Assembly: GCF_021341665.1 (NCBI RefSeq)
Contig: NZ_JAJTTH010000006.1
Coordinates: 434,001-498,000 of the forward strand
DNA: 64,000 nucleotides
Source: Pseudomonas sp. Au-Pse12
Lineage (GTDB): Bacteria > Pseudomonadota > Gammaproteobacteria > Pseudomonadales > Pseudomonadaceae
Direction: 5' to 3'
In this document: in pieces, positions 9,355 to 17,205 of the stretch
How the letters are laid out: every line of letters begins with the position of its first letter
Numbering within the stretch: the first letter of the stretch is position 1
The notes under the pieces: model-generated
Seen by the model: the letters and a program-made list of their open reading frames with translations, nothing else
What the model was told of the DNA's origin: nothing
Databases searched by the model: none
Made by a program: the position numbers and the translations under genes

Positions 9355-9366
9355 CGTTAAGGCATA
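9355..9366. promoter_or_regulatory. Candidate CGTTAAGGCATA regulatory element
   Basis: This 12-bp element sits 112 bp upstream of the importer operon start. Close relatives occur at 12418-12429 (CGTTAAGGAATA) and, inverted, at 28765-28776. Flanking DNA is AT-rich, as expected for a LysR-type (for example CysB) site. The assignment is inference from recurrence. Confidence 0.35.
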
Positions 9367-9458
9367 TTGATATCACCCAAAAACCTAACCCGCGGATTTG
9401 CCGGGCTGGCGCCGAGCTACTACCTTTTCTGCCCTTGAGCCTGACCAGGACGATCACC

Positions 9459-9566
9459 ATGGCCGACGCGAAGACCCCGCAACCGCTGGACCCCCATGAA
9501 TGGGTGAAATGGCTGACGGCTTTGCACCGGGCCACCCAAGCCACCGCCAAAAGCGCACCCGTGTAG
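9459..9566 (+). CDS. Possible 35-aa small protein
   Basis: A short frame MADAKTPQPLDPHEWVKWLT continues to ATAKSAPV and stops at 9566. AGGA at 9447-9450 is spaced correctly from the ATG, and the frame contains an amphipathic HEWVKWLTALHRA helix. It lies alone between two minus-strand operons. Length makes this tentative; it could be a chance frame. Confidence 0.4.
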   Translation: MADAKTPQPLDPHEWVKWLTALHRATQATAKSAPV

Positions 9567-9596
9567 GCGCTGGCTCCTACGATTTTCGCGGGGCAA

Positions 9597-9631
9597 TAAA
9601 AAACGCCGACGCTGTCATAGCCGTCGGCGTT
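9597..9631 (-). terminator. Rho-independent terminator of metQ-like gene
   Basis: Stem AACGCCGACG (9602-9611) pairs with CGTCGGCGTT (9622-9631). Read on the minus strand it is followed by a run of T (9597-9601), immediately downstream of the metQ-like gene. Confidence 0.85.
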
Positions 9632-9671
9632 CAAACCTTGAAGGGGTTTATCGCGTCAGTAGCCTAGTTCA

Positions 9672-10454
9672 TCAGAACGCCGGCAGTACCGCGCCGTTGT
9701 ATTTCTTCTCGATGAAGGCTTTCACCTCAGGGCTGGTCAGGGCCTTGGCCAGCTTCTGGATCGCCGCGCTGTCCTTGTTGTCCGGACGCGCCACCAGGTA
9801 GTTCACGTAAGGCGAATCGGAACCTTCGATGATCAGCGCATCCTTGGCCGGGTTCAGGCCGGCTTCCAGGGCGTAGTTGGTGTTGATCATGTCCAGGTCA
9901 ACCTGATCCAGGACCCGCGGCAGCATGGCCGACTCCAGCTCCTTGAACTTGAAGTTGTGCGGGTTCTTGGCGATGTCCTTGGGCGTGGACACGGCGTTCT
10001 TCGGGTCCTTGAGCTCGATCAGGCCGGCCTTCTGCAGCAGGATCAGGGCACGGCCGCTGTTGCTGCCTTCGTTGGGGATGGCAATGGTGGCGCCGTCTTT
10101 CAGCTCGGCCAGGGACTTGACCTTCTTCGAGTAGCCACCGAAGGGTTCGACGTGCACGCCGATCACGGTTTCCAGGTGGGTGCCTTTGCCTTCGTTGAAG
10201 CTCTTCAGGTACGGCAGGGTCTGGAAGTAGTTGGCGTCCAGGCGCTTCTGGTCAACCTGTACGTTGGGTTGTACGTAGTCGGTGAACACCTTGATTTCCA
10301 GGTCCACGCCTTCCTTGGCCAGGGTCGGCTTGATCAGTTCGAGGATCTCGGCGTGGGGCACCGGGGTCGCGGCGACCACCAGCTTCTCGCCGGCCTGGGC
10401 GATACCGGCGCTCAGGGCTGCCGCCAGTGCGGTGAACAACAGAACTTTTTTCAT
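9672..10454 (-). CDS. MetQ/NlpA-family substrate-binding protein, orphan
   Basis: 260-aa periplasmic binding protein of the MetQ/NlpA (lipoprotein-9) family, which binds methionine and its derivatives in the known members. It has a plain signal peptide (MKKVLLFTALAAALSAGIAQA, cut before GEK) and no lipobox Cys, so it should be soluble. Family motifs include VAATPVPHAEILE, PNVQVDQKRLDANYFQTLPYL, VHVEPFGGYSKKVKSLAEL, IPNEGSNSGRALILLQ and DLDMINTNYALEAGL. No metN or metI gene is beside it, so it must use a transporter encoded elsewhere. Its divergent distance from the sigma54 activator gene and a terminator right after it suggest a monocistronic transcript. Confidence 0.88.
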   Translation of the reverse strand: MKKVLLFTALAAALSAGIAQAGEKLVVAATPVPHAEILELIKPTLAKEGVDLEIKVFTDYVQPNVQVDQKRLDANYFQTLPYLKSFNEGKGTHLETVIGVHVEPFGGYSKKVKSLAELKDGATIAIPNEGSNSGRALILLQKAGLIELKDPKNAVSTPKDIAKNPHNFKFKELESAMLPRVLDQVDLDMINTNYALEAGLNPAKDALIIEGSDSPYVNYLVARPDNKDSAAIQKLAKALTSPEVKAFIEKKYNGAVLPAF

Positions 10455-10633
10455 GCAAGGTCCTTAGGTGTCGGGATCGACGACGGCTTCAAATAGGGGG
10501 CTGATTGCGGTGCCAGTGAAGTGCCACTGCTGGCGTGAAGCGGACAATACCGAGATTTTTTATTCCCGAACAATATCTTTTATTCACGTTCATATTCCAT
10601 TTTTTTCATACACCCCGCCCCACCACCGCGCCC

Positions 10634-10804
10634 TGTAGCCGCTGCCGCAGGCGCTTGAGGGCCTAGCACTCCCCTGTAGCCGCTGCCGCAGGCTGCGAAC
10701 GACGACGCAGTCGGCGCCAGGGGTACCGTGGCTATCCAGCAGGATCCTGGTGAACGGTTTTGCGTCTGCTGCGCAGCCGGTCGCAGCCTGCGGCAGCGGC
10801 TACA
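10634..10804. repeat. Compound REP element carrying a duplicated gene tail
   Basis: REP arms CTGTAGCCGCTGCCGCAGG start near 10634 and 10674, and an inverted arm ends near 10804. Between the first two arms, 10648-10664 is an exact 17-bp copy of 10812-10828, the last codons of the neighbouring sigma54 activator gene. The activator stop codon (10800-10802) lies inside the inverted arm. This looks like a rearrangement scar at the 3' end of that gene. Confidence 0.75.
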
Positions 10805-11720
10805 CCGCCAGCAGGCGCTTGAGGGCCTGGCGGTCCGCGTCTGAACCGCTCTCGGCGATCTGCCGCAGCAGCTGCTCGATCTGCTCCAGCGTCGAGAGCG
10901 TCGGCGGCAGGTTGAGGTGCTCCGGGAGGATTTCTTCGCCGCTGCTGACCAGCAGGGCAAAGTGAATGACGTTCTCCAGCTCGCGGGTGTTGCCCGGCCA
11001 GCTGTGACGCTCCAGGGCCTGCTGCGCGGCTTCGCTGATCTGCGGCACCGGCAGGTCCAGGCGTTGGCTGTAGATGCCGAGGAAGTACTCGGCCAACGAC
11101 TCGATATCCCCCACCCGCTCGCGCAGCGCCGGCAGTTCCAGCTGGCCTTCACTGAGGTAGCGATACAAGCGCTCGTGAAACTTGCCCGCCGCCACCGCCT
11201 GGGCCAGGTCGATGCTGGTGGCCGCCACCAGGCGCACGTCCACCGGGCTCGGCTGTTGGGCACCGACCCGGGTCACTTCGTGGTTCTCCAGCGCGGCCAG
11301 CAGCTTGGTCTGGATCGGCAGCGGCAGGTCGCCGATTTCATCCAGGTACAGGGTCCCGCCATTGGCCGAACCGAACCAGCCGGCGCGGCTGCTGGCCGAG
11401 CCGCTGAAACTGCCGGCGGCATAGCCGAACAGTTCGGCGTCGGCGTAGGTCGGGCTGATGGCGCCGCAGTTGACCGAGACGAACAGGCCGCTGCGGTCGC
11501 TGGCGCGGTGGATGTGCCGGGCCAGCAGTTCCTTGCCGGTGCCGGTTTCACCGCGGATCAACACCGAAACCGCACGCGGCGCCAGTTGCTCCAGTTCTTC
11601 ACGCAGTTGCCGCGAACGCGGGTCGACGAACACCAGCGCCTTGGCGCGGATGCTCAGGGGGCTTTTTTCCGCATCGGGAAAGGTCAGCAACGGCTGGCCG
11701 AAAGGGGTGTGAGGACTCAT
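10800..11720 (-). CDS. Sigma54-dependent AAA+ activator lacking a visible HTH (SfnR-like core)
   Basis: 306-aa bacterial enhancer-binding-protein core. Walker A is RGETGTGKELLARHIH at about residues 56-71, Walker B GGTLYLDEIGDLPL, and the sensor region FHERLYRYLSEGQLELPALRER followed by the HSWPGNTRELENVIHFALL lid. Two features are odd. The sigma54-contact loop, GAFTGA in normal activators, reads GSFSGS. The C-terminus stops soon after the lid (ending QALKRLLAV) with no Fis-type helix-turn-helix. The stop codon lies inside a REP arm. There is no N-terminal sensory domain, as in SfnR, which controls sulfone use in P. putida. It may act from solution, need a partner, or be degenerate. Confidence 0.8.
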   Translation of the reverse strand: MSPHTPFGQPLLTFPDAEKSPLSIRAKALVFVDPRSRQLREELEQLAPRAVSVLIRGETGTGKELLARHIHRASDRSGLFVSVNCGAISPTYADAELFGYAAGSFSGSASSRAGWFGSANGGTLYLDEIGDLPLPIQTKLLAALENHEVTRVGAQQPSPVDVRLVAATSIDLAQAVAAGKFHERLYRYLSEGQLELPALRERVGDIESLAEYFLGIYSQRLDLPVPQISEAAQQALERHSWPGNTRELENVIHFALLVSSGEEILPEHLNLPPTLSTLEQIEQLLRQIAESGSDADRQALKRLLAV

Positions 11721-11777
11721 GGCAGACTCCCGCCCCAGGCCGCCTGGGGACGGGGCGTTTAAACAGGAAAAGGACGA

Positions 11778-12359
11778 TCAGGCACGACGCCGCGCGTGTT
11801 GCTCCATGCGGTTCTGCAGACGGTAGAGATAGGCAAAGCCCTGCTCCCAGCGATGGTGGCCGGACTTGACGTTGATGTGCCCGGCACCGGCCAGGATGCC
11901 GGCTTCAGCGCCCCAGTCGCGGGCCAGTTCCAGGGCACGCGGGGCACTCACGGCGCTGTCGTTGTCCGAGCTGACCACCTGGCTGGGGAACGGCAGCAGG
12001 TCCCGGGGAATGGGCGCAAAATTGCGCAGCGCCGGGGCACAGGCCGGACGCTCGACATCCGCCGGCGCCACCAGCAGCGCGCCACGCACCTGACGCAACG
12101 CGGCCACTGGCGCCCGCGCTGCCCAGTGCGCCACGGTGATGCAACCCAGGCTGTGGGCAATCAGGATCACCGGGGTGTCGTCGGCGGCGATGGCTTCGGC
12201 CAGGGCCGCCACCCAGTCTTCGCGACGCGGCGTCAGCCAATCGGCCTGCTCCACCCGCGCACTGTTGGGCAGGCTGTTCTGCCAATGGGTTTGCCAATGA
12301 TCTTCTGGCGATCCTTGCCAGCCCGGCACAATCAAGTAGCGAATGGATTCGTTGCGCAT
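11778..12359 (-). CDS. RBBP9/YdeN-family alpha/beta hydrolase
   Basis: 193-aa small serine hydrolase. It opens YLIVPGWQGSPEDHWQTHW, diagnostic of the RBBP9/YdeN family. The nucleophile elbow is AHSLGC, the acidic residue is in SSDNDSAVS, and the catalytic His is in GAGHINVKSGH. The natural substrate of the family is unknown. P. aeruginosa has a similar gene near its tonB-exbB-exbD locus. The promoter region to the right contains a perfect 12-bp inverted repeat. Confidence 0.85.
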   Translation of the reverse strand: MRNESIRYLIVPGWQGSPEDHWQTHWQNSLPNSARVEQADWLTPRREDWVAALAEAIAADDTPVILIAHSLGCITVAHWAARAPVAALRQVRGALLVAPADVERPACAPALRNFAPIPRDLLPFPSQVVSSDNDSAVSAPRALELARDWGAEAGILAGAGHINVKSGHHRWEQGFAYLYRLQNRMEQHARRRA

Positions 12360-12409
12360 GGGGAACTCTCCTGCTGCGTGTCTGTTCCCGGACGAGTATA
12401 GGGAGGGGA

Positions 12410-12464
12410 TTTATATTCGTTAAGGAATAAGAAGCTATTTATTAATACCCTAAACGAATATAAA
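12410..12464. promoter_or_regulatory. Long inverted repeat and CGTTAAGGAATA element upstream of the hydrolase
   Basis: TTTATATTCGTT at 12410-12421 is perfectly inverted as AACGAATATAAA at 12453-12464, 43 bp centre to centre (about four helical turns). CGTTAAGGAATA at 12418-12429 overlaps the left arm. This is a strong candidate operator for a dimeric or tetrameric regulator. The binding protein is unknown. Confidence 0.55.
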
Positions 12465-12560
12465 AACCCTATCCTCCCCGCAGGATCCGGCTTACCGGCG
12501 AAAGGGCCAGTGGGTCTTGTGTCGCGCTGGGAGCTTTGCGGAGGGACTTTTTCATCGGCC

Positions 12561-12595
12561 AAAAAAAAGGCCGCACCCTGCCAAGGAGACGGCCT
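12561..12595 (-). terminator. Rho-independent terminator of tonB-exbB-exbD
   Basis: On the minus strand AGGCCG and CGGCCT pair across a 16-nt loop (plus-strand stem 12568-12573 with 12590-12595) and are followed by eight T (12561-12568 on the plus strand are A). It lies 27 bp after the exbD stop. Confidence 0.8.
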
Positions 12596-12622
12596 GAAAA
12601 GTCGTGGCTTTGTTGCTCGGTT

Positions 12623-13024
12623 TCAGCGCGCGGTAATCACCGACAGCTTGGTGATGCCCGCCCGCTCGATGGAGGCCATGGCTCGGGCCACTTCTCCGTA
12701 ATTGACGCCATCGTCGGCCTGCAGCTGCACCCGCACTTCCGGGTCCTTGGCCTTGGCCGCCTGCAAGTTGGTTTCCAGCAGGTCGGGCTGGATCGGGTCC
12801 TTGTTGATAAAGAGTTGGCCGGTGCCGTCGATGCTCACCACCAGCGGGTCTTTCTGCTCCACCGGGGCCACGGCCTCGGTCTTGGGCAGGTTGATCGGGA
12901 TGGCGTTGGTCAGCAGCGGCGCGGTGACGATGAACACCACCAGCAGCACCAGCATCACGTCCACCAGCGGGGTGACGTTGATCTCGCTCAGCACTTCATC
13001 GCTGTCTTGGGTGGAGAAGGCCAT
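12623..13024 (-). CDS. exbD: Biopolymer transport protein ExbD
   Basis: 133-aa inner-membrane protein of the TonB-ExbB-ExbD energy-transducing complex. One membrane helix, PLVDVMLVLLVVFIVTAPLL, contains the essential Asp22 that carries protons. The periplasmic domain follows and ends YGEVARAMASIERAGITKLSVI. Separated from exbB by 1 bp, so the two are probably translationally coupled. Confidence 0.93.
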   Translation of the reverse strand: MAFSTQDSDEVLSEINVTPLVDVMLVLLVVFIVTAPLLTNAIPINLPKTEAVAPVEQKDPLVVSIDGTGQLFINKDPIQPDLLETNLQAAKAKDPEVRVQLQADDGVNYGEVARAMASIERAGITKLSVITAR

Positions 13025-13025
13025 G

Positions 13026-13751
13026 TCAGGACGCCTCCTTCACTTTTTGCGGGCTGCCCTGGGCCGCGGCCTTGTGCACGCTCGGGTGGATCAGCACGCG
13101 AAACGAGTTCTTCTGCGCCAGGCTGTAGAAGTCGTGGGCGAAGTCGTCGAGGTCGGCGGCGGTGAGCTTCAGGCGGCGCAGGAAGTAGTTGTAGACCAGC
13201 ACCGCCGGCACCGCGACGGCGATCCCCACGCCGGTGGCCACCAGCGCCGCGCCGATCGGCCCGGCTACGGTTTCCAGGCTCGCCGAGCCGGCGGCGCTGA
13301 TGCCTTTCAACGCTTCCATGATCCCCCACACGGTGCCGAACAGGCCGATGAAGGGCGAAGTGCTGCCGATACTGGCGACCACCGCCAGGCCGGTTTCCAG
13401 GGAGCGGCGTTCACGCACGATCTGTTGGCGCAAGGCGCGTTCCAGGCGGTCCTGGTGGTTGATCGCCTGGCTCAGGTCCGCCGCGTGCGGTGCCTCGCCA
13501 ACCTGGATCGCCGCGTAGCCGGCCTGGGCCACCCGGGCCGCCGCGCCGGGCTGGGTTTCACTCAGGGGGGCGGCAGAGTCGAGGCTGGAGGCGGCCCAGA
13601 ACTGATTGTGGAACTTGCGATCCTGGGCCTTGAGGCGGGCGAACTGCACGCCCTTGACCAGGGCCAGGCCCCAGGTGGCGACGGAGAAGACCACCAACAG
13701 CCAGATCACCGCGCTTTCGATGGATTCCAGTGGAGATGCCAGTAACGTCAT
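13026..13751 (-). CDS. exbB: Biopolymer transport protein ExbB
   Basis: 241-aa MotA/TolQ/ExbB proton-channel protein. There are three membrane segments: near residues 14-34 (AVIWLLVVFSVATWGLALV), about 110-135 (VVASIGSTSPFIGLFGTVWGIM) and about 155-175 (IGAALVATGVGIAVAVPAVLV). The GLFGTVWGIMEAL motif is the family signature. It lies between tonB and exbD, in the order found at P. aeruginosa tonB2-exbB1-exbD1. Confidence 0.93.
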   Translation of the reverse strand: MTLLASPLESIESAVIWLLVVFSVATWGLALVKGVQFARLKAQDRKFHNQFWAASSLDSAAPLSETQPGAAARVAQAGYAAIQVGEAPHAADLSQAINHQDRLERALRQQIVRERRSLETGLAVVASIGSTSPFIGLFGTVWGIMEALKGISAAGSASLETVAGPIGAALVATGVGIAVAVPAVLVYNYFLRRLKLTAADLDDFAHDFYSLAQKNSFRVLIHPSVHKAAAQGSPQKVKEAS

Positions 13752-13806
13752 GATGTGTTCCCTCTGTGTAAGCGTTTAGCGCGCGTTATTTGATCGGCCT
13801 TGCGGC

Positions 13807-14622
13807 TCAATGAATCTTGAAATCGATGGGTACGCTGACCCAGCCGTCCTGGGCCACGTCGCCCTGTTTGGCGGGAACGAAACTCCAGCGCTTGACCGCG
13901 GCCAGGGCCGCATCATCGAGCTGCTGGCGACCGCTGCTCTTCTGGATCTGGATCTCGCCCGGCTTGCCGCTGGCCAATACATGCACCCGCAGCAGCACCG
14001 TGCCTTCCCAACCCCGGCGCTGGGCCAGGGAGGGGTATTCCGGCGCCGGGTTCTTCAGGTACGCGGCGCTGGCCGAAGCCGGGGTCACGGGGGCCGGGGC
14101 CGGTGGCGCGGGTGGCGCCGGGGCGGCTACCGGGGTGGCCGGCTGCGGCGCTGCCGGCGCCTGCTGCACAGGCTTGGGCGCAGGCTTCGGCTCGGGTTTG
14201 GGCACTGGCTTGGGCTTGGGTTTGGGCACCGGCTTGGGCGGTGGCGGCTTGACCGCCAGCTCGTCCTCCACCGGAGGCGGCGGCTCCACCACCGGCTGTA
14301 CCGGCACAGGCGGAGGCGGCTCGACCACGGGCGGCGCCGGGTGCGAGAACTCGATGGTCATGGGCGGGATTTCCGGCGGCACGATCGGCAACACCGGGGT
14401 CGGCTTCTGGCTCAGCCAGTAGATCACCGCCGCGTGCAGCAGCAGCGCCGCCGCGCCAAGGATGATTGCCTCCCGGCGACGCAAGATTCCCTTGGGCGTG
14501 CGTTGCAGACGCAATTGGCCCAACGGCAAGCGGTGAGGCCGGCCGAGGTCGACCAACTCGCCGCTCGGTGCCTGGCGCCACAGCACCTCGTGTGCACTGG
14601 CGGCGGTCTGGACATTGCCCAT
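13807..14622 (-). CDS. tonB: TonB energy-transducing protein
   Basis: 271-aa periplasm-spanning protein that energises outer-membrane receptors such as the one at 26357-28729. A membrane anchor REAIILGAAALLLHAAVIYWL lies near residues 55-75, then a Pro/Lys-rich spacer with PKPKPKP and EPKPAPKP repeats, and a C-terminal TonB domain (AYLKNPAPEYPSLAQRRGWEGTV to the end). The N-terminus is longer than in E. coli TonB, as in Pseudomonas TonB proteins. An upstream in-frame ATG exists, but ATG 14622 has an AGGGAG ribosome site at good spacing and was chosen. I see no convincing Fur box upstream. Confidence 0.9.
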   Translation of the reverse strand: MGNVQTAASAHEVLWRQAPSGELVDLGRPHRLPLGQLRLQRTPKGILRRREAIILGAAALLLHAAVIYWLSQKPTPVLPIVPPEIPPMTIEFSHPAPPVVEPPPPVPVQPVVEPPPPVEDELAVKPPPPKPVPKPKPKPVPKPEPKPAPKPVQQAPAAPQPATPVAAPAPPAPPAPAPVTPASASAAYLKNPAPEYPSLAQRRGWEGTVLLRVHVLASGKPGEIQIQKSSGRQQLDDAALAAVKRWSFVPAKQGDVAQDGWVSVPIDFKIH

Positions 14623-14806
14623 GGATTCACTCCCTACGATCTTTTGAAAAACCCGGCACCGGCGTTTGAACACCCCCCACGCAACGGTGCCGCGAGGTCA
14701 ATGATCAGTGCCTCGCGCTTATCTCTTAAAGTAATCTTTCAAGTTATACATAGATCAAAATCGAATACTTGATCCGAGCACCAGGCTCCAGGCCCCGTGT
14801 TTAAAG

Positions 14807-14915
14807 GGCTGTAGCCCAGCGGCGAAAAAACCATGCTTTGCAGGCATTGAAAATATTCCCGCAAAGCATCGAAACAACACCCAGTGCGGAGCAGGAAAAG
14901 AACAGCGCTACAGCC
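14807..14915. repeat. Nested inverted repeats in a 420-bp gene-free stretch
   Basis: Between tonB and the avidin-like gene (14623-15044) I see no gene. The stretch holds an outer pair GGCTGTAGC (14807-14815) / GCTACAGCC (14907-14915) and an inner pair ATGCTTTGC (14833-14841) / GCAAAGCAT (14861-14869). The DNA is clearly lower in GC than the flanking genes. It could be a structured RNA or an operator pair. Confidence 0.4.
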
Positions 14916-15044
14916 AGCAGCGACAACTAAGACAACTTCTAAATCCGTTGAACAACTTTATAAGCAGGCACGACAAAGCCGCCGGACCACTGCGCCACTT
15001 ATATAAGACGACGAGTATCCAGCGGCTGTCCGTTATCGAACTTG

Positions 15045-15368
15045 TTACTGTTTGACAAACTCCCCACTCAAGCCAACCACATCGCCACTGAAGTTGCTGC
15101 GAGCGCCGGAAGCGCGCAGTCGGGCGTAGTTGTGATCCGGGGAAAACAGCGCCCAGGCCTGATAGCCATAGCCGTCGTTGTAACCGGAGACGTTGATGAT
15201 GGTGGGCTGGCCGGTGCTGTTCTGGAAGTGGTAATGCCCGGCCACGCTGTACTTGACCCCGGCCTGGGTCAACTCGCCGCTGAACGAGCCGTTGGAATCG
15301 TTGCCGTCGGTCACGACCAGGCGGGCGTCAGCGTTGGAGTTTACGTAGGTTCCATTGATGCTCGACAT
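15045..15368 (-). CDS. Small beta-rich protein with an avidin-like repeat pattern
   Basis: 107-aa protein starting MSSINGTYVNSNADARLVVTD; no signal peptide. The spacing of INGTYVN, then NGSFSGEL, then YSVAGHYHF, and later NVSGYN and SGDVVGLSGEF resembles the G-T-W-x-N / G-x-L-x-G-x-Y / Y-x-L-x-G-x-Y strands of avidin and streptavidin barrels. Tyr stands in for the first biotin-contact Trp. ATG at 15368 has an AAGGAAA site; the longer upstream frame lacks family-like sequence. Flanking spacers are AT-rich, suggesting acquisition. Biotin binding is not established. It could be a lectin- or toxin-like barrel. Confidence 0.55.
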   Translation of the reverse strand: MSSINGTYVNSNADARLVVTDGNDSNGSFSGELTQAGVKYSVAGHYHFQNSTGQPTIINVSGYNDGYGYQAWALFSPDHNYARLRASGARSNFSGDVVGLSGEFVKQ

Positions 15369-15561
15369 AATGCGGGTTTCCTTTTGCAGTTGAAGTTTCA
15401 TCCAATGAAGCAAGTTCCTCCTGGAACTCACAAACCCAGCATGGCCGGCATTTACAACCCTGTCCAAAATAAACTTCTCCACCCACTAACTAAATAGCTA
15501 TAGCCTCCAACCACCCTTCTATAACTTATGACCAGACAGCAACTACTTATAACTTACCAAC

Positions 15562-16410
15562 TTACAACTTGACGCTTGCCACTGCCCTCAACTGCTCTTG
15601 CAACGCCTTGCCGGCCTGGCTCAAGCCACTGCCGGCGTACAGCGCCAGGCGCACGCCCTGGATATCCGGCAAGCCGCTGTCGGCACCGAGCATCCGATGC
15701 CCCTTGCCCAGCACCCGCACCGGCAACAGGCTGATGCCCAGGCCCGCCGCCACCGCCGAACAGACGCTGGCCAGGCTGGCGCTGGAATAGGCAATGCGCC
15801 ACGGCCAGCCGCCGACTTCCAGGTGGTGGAGCATTTCCTGGCGGTACAACCCGCCCACGGGGAACGCCACCAACGGCAGCGGATCGCGGCCAAAGGCCGG
15901 CTGGCGCAGGCTGTCGACCCAGCACAAAGGCTCGGGCCAGGACTCCACGCAGTCGTCGCTGTAGCCCATCTGCTTGACCAGCAGCAGGTCGAATTCACCG
16001 CGCCGGTACTGGCGCAGCAGCTCCGGGCCCAGGCCACTGCTGACCTCCAGGCGCACCGCCGGGTGGTCCAGGCCAAAGCGCGAAAGCAAAGGCATCAGGC
16101 GCTCGGCGGCGAAATCTTCCGGCACCCCCAGGCGCAGCACCTCTTCGCCGCGCTGGTTGACCAGCACATCGCAGGCCTCTTCATGCAGCGCCAGGATGCG
16201 CCGGGCATAAGCCAACAGGCGCTCGCCCTCCACCGTGGCCACCACCCGGCGCTGGTCGCGGTCGAGCAACTGGCACCCCAGGCTCTCTTCCAGGCGCCGC
16301 ACCTGCTGGCTCACCGTGGACTGAGTGAGGTGCAGGCGCTCGGCGGCGCGGGTGAAGTTCTGACTGTCGGCCACCGCGACAAAACTACGAAGCAACACAG
16401 GATCCAGCAT
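15562..16410 (-). CDS. LysR-family transcriptional regulator
   Basis: 282 aa. The N-terminal winged helix-turn-helix is MLDPVLLRSFVAVADSQNFTRAAERLHLTQSTVSQQVRRLEESLGCQLLDR at residues 1-51, followed by an effector-binding domain. Divergent from the ankyrin gene at 16519, with 108 bp between the starts. The target and inducer are unknown. The neighbouring deaminase and CynX-type transporter are possible targets. Confidence 0.9.
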   Translation of the reverse strand: MLDPVLLRSFVAVADSQNFTRAAERLHLTQSTVSQQVRRLEESLGCQLLDRDQRRVVATVEGERLLAYARRILALHEEACDVLVNQRGEEVLRLGVPEDFAAERLMPLLSRFGLDHPAVRLEVSSGLGPELLRQYRRGEFDLLLVKQMGYSDDCVESWPEPLCWVDSLRQPAFGRDPLPLVAFPVGGLYRQEMLHHLEVGGWPWRIAYSSASLASVCSAVAAGLGISLLPVRVLGKGHRMLGADSGLPDIQGVRLALYAGSGLSQAGKALQEQLRAVASVKL

Positions 16411-16518
16411 GCTGATCTACCATCTTCAATGCCACTGATTGGCATGATTATATTTAATTTCAGAATACCCAGGACCGTCACCATACTCCCCTTTCATTGG
16501 CAGGAACGGGAGGTTCTG

Positions 16519-17181
16519 ATGCAACTCAAGCGCTTTCTGAAACGCGGCCTGATCGCCGCCGGTCTGCTCACGGCGGGGGTGATCATGGCCAGCGATGGCT
16601 CGTTGCTGGAGGCGGTGCGCCAAGGTCAGCTGCAACAGGTGCAACGGTTGCTTGAACAGGGCGCGCCACTCGATGGCCGGGGCCTGGACGGCAGCAGCCC
16701 GCTGCTGCTGGCCACCCGCGACAACCGCATCGACATCGCCCGGGCGTTGATCGAAGCCGGGGCCGACGTCAACCGCAAGAACCTGATCCAGGACAGCCCC
16801 TACCTGCTGGCCGGTGCCAGCGGCCACAACGAAATCCTCAAGCTGACCCTGGCCCACGGCGCCGACCTCAAGAGCACCAACCGCTACGGCGGCACCGCGC
16901 TGATCCCGGCCTGCGAACGCGGGCATGTGGAAACCGTGCGCCTGCTGATCGCAGCCGGCGTCGAACTGGACCACGTCAACCACCTGGGCTGGACCTGCCT
17001 GATGGAAGCCATCGTGCTGTCCGATGGCGGTCCGGCGCACCAGCAGATCGTCGCCCAGCTGATTGCCGCCGGCGCCGACCTGAACCTGCCGGACCGCGCC
17101 GGCCTCAGCCCGCTGCAACAGGCCGAGCGCCGTGGCCAGCGCGCCATCGCCAAGCTGCTGCGCGAGGCCGGCGCCGCCTGA
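16519..17181 (+). CDS. Exported ankyrin-repeat protein
   Basis: 220 aa with an N-terminal signal-like segment (MQLKRFLKRGLIAAGLLTAGVIMA, about residues 1-24). About five ankyrin repeats follow, for example SSPLLLATRDNRIDIARALI, GTALIPACERGHVETVRLLI and GLSPLQQAERRGQRAIAKLL. GGGAGG at 16508-16513 supports ATG 16519; the much longer open frame upstream is the shadow of the LysR gene. Likely a periplasmic protein-binding scaffold. Similar ankyrin proteins in Pseudomonas accompany catalase (AnkB), but no catalase is here. It precedes the deaminase gene by 24 bp, so the two may share a transcript. Confidence 0.82.
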   Translation: MQLKRFLKRGLIAAGLLTAGVIMASDGSLLEAVRQGQLQQVQRLLEQGAPLDGRGLDGSSPLLLATRDNRIDIARALIEAGADVNRKNLIQDSPYLLAGASGHNEILKLTLAHGADLKSTNRYGGTALIPACERGHVETVRLLIAAGVELDHVNHLGWTCLMEAIVLSDGGPAHQQIVAQLIAAGADLNLPDRAGLSPLQQAERRGQRAIAKLLREAGAA

Positions 17182-17205
17182 AGCCCCCCTTTTTAGGAAC
17201 CTTGC

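Noticed and set aside
9347..9634. 95-codon minus-strand frame in the 9.3-9.6 kb spacer
   Set aside because: It runs through a terminator stem and promoter AT tract, has no ribosome site, and looks like chance.
10455..10630. Sigma54 (-24/-12) promoter for the metQ-like gene
   Set aside because: GTGCC words occur at 10510 and 10521 but the matching TTGC half at the required spacing is absent.
14640..14770. Fur box upstream of tonB
   Set aside because: I could not find a stretch close to the 19-bp Fur consensus; iron regulation is not claimed.
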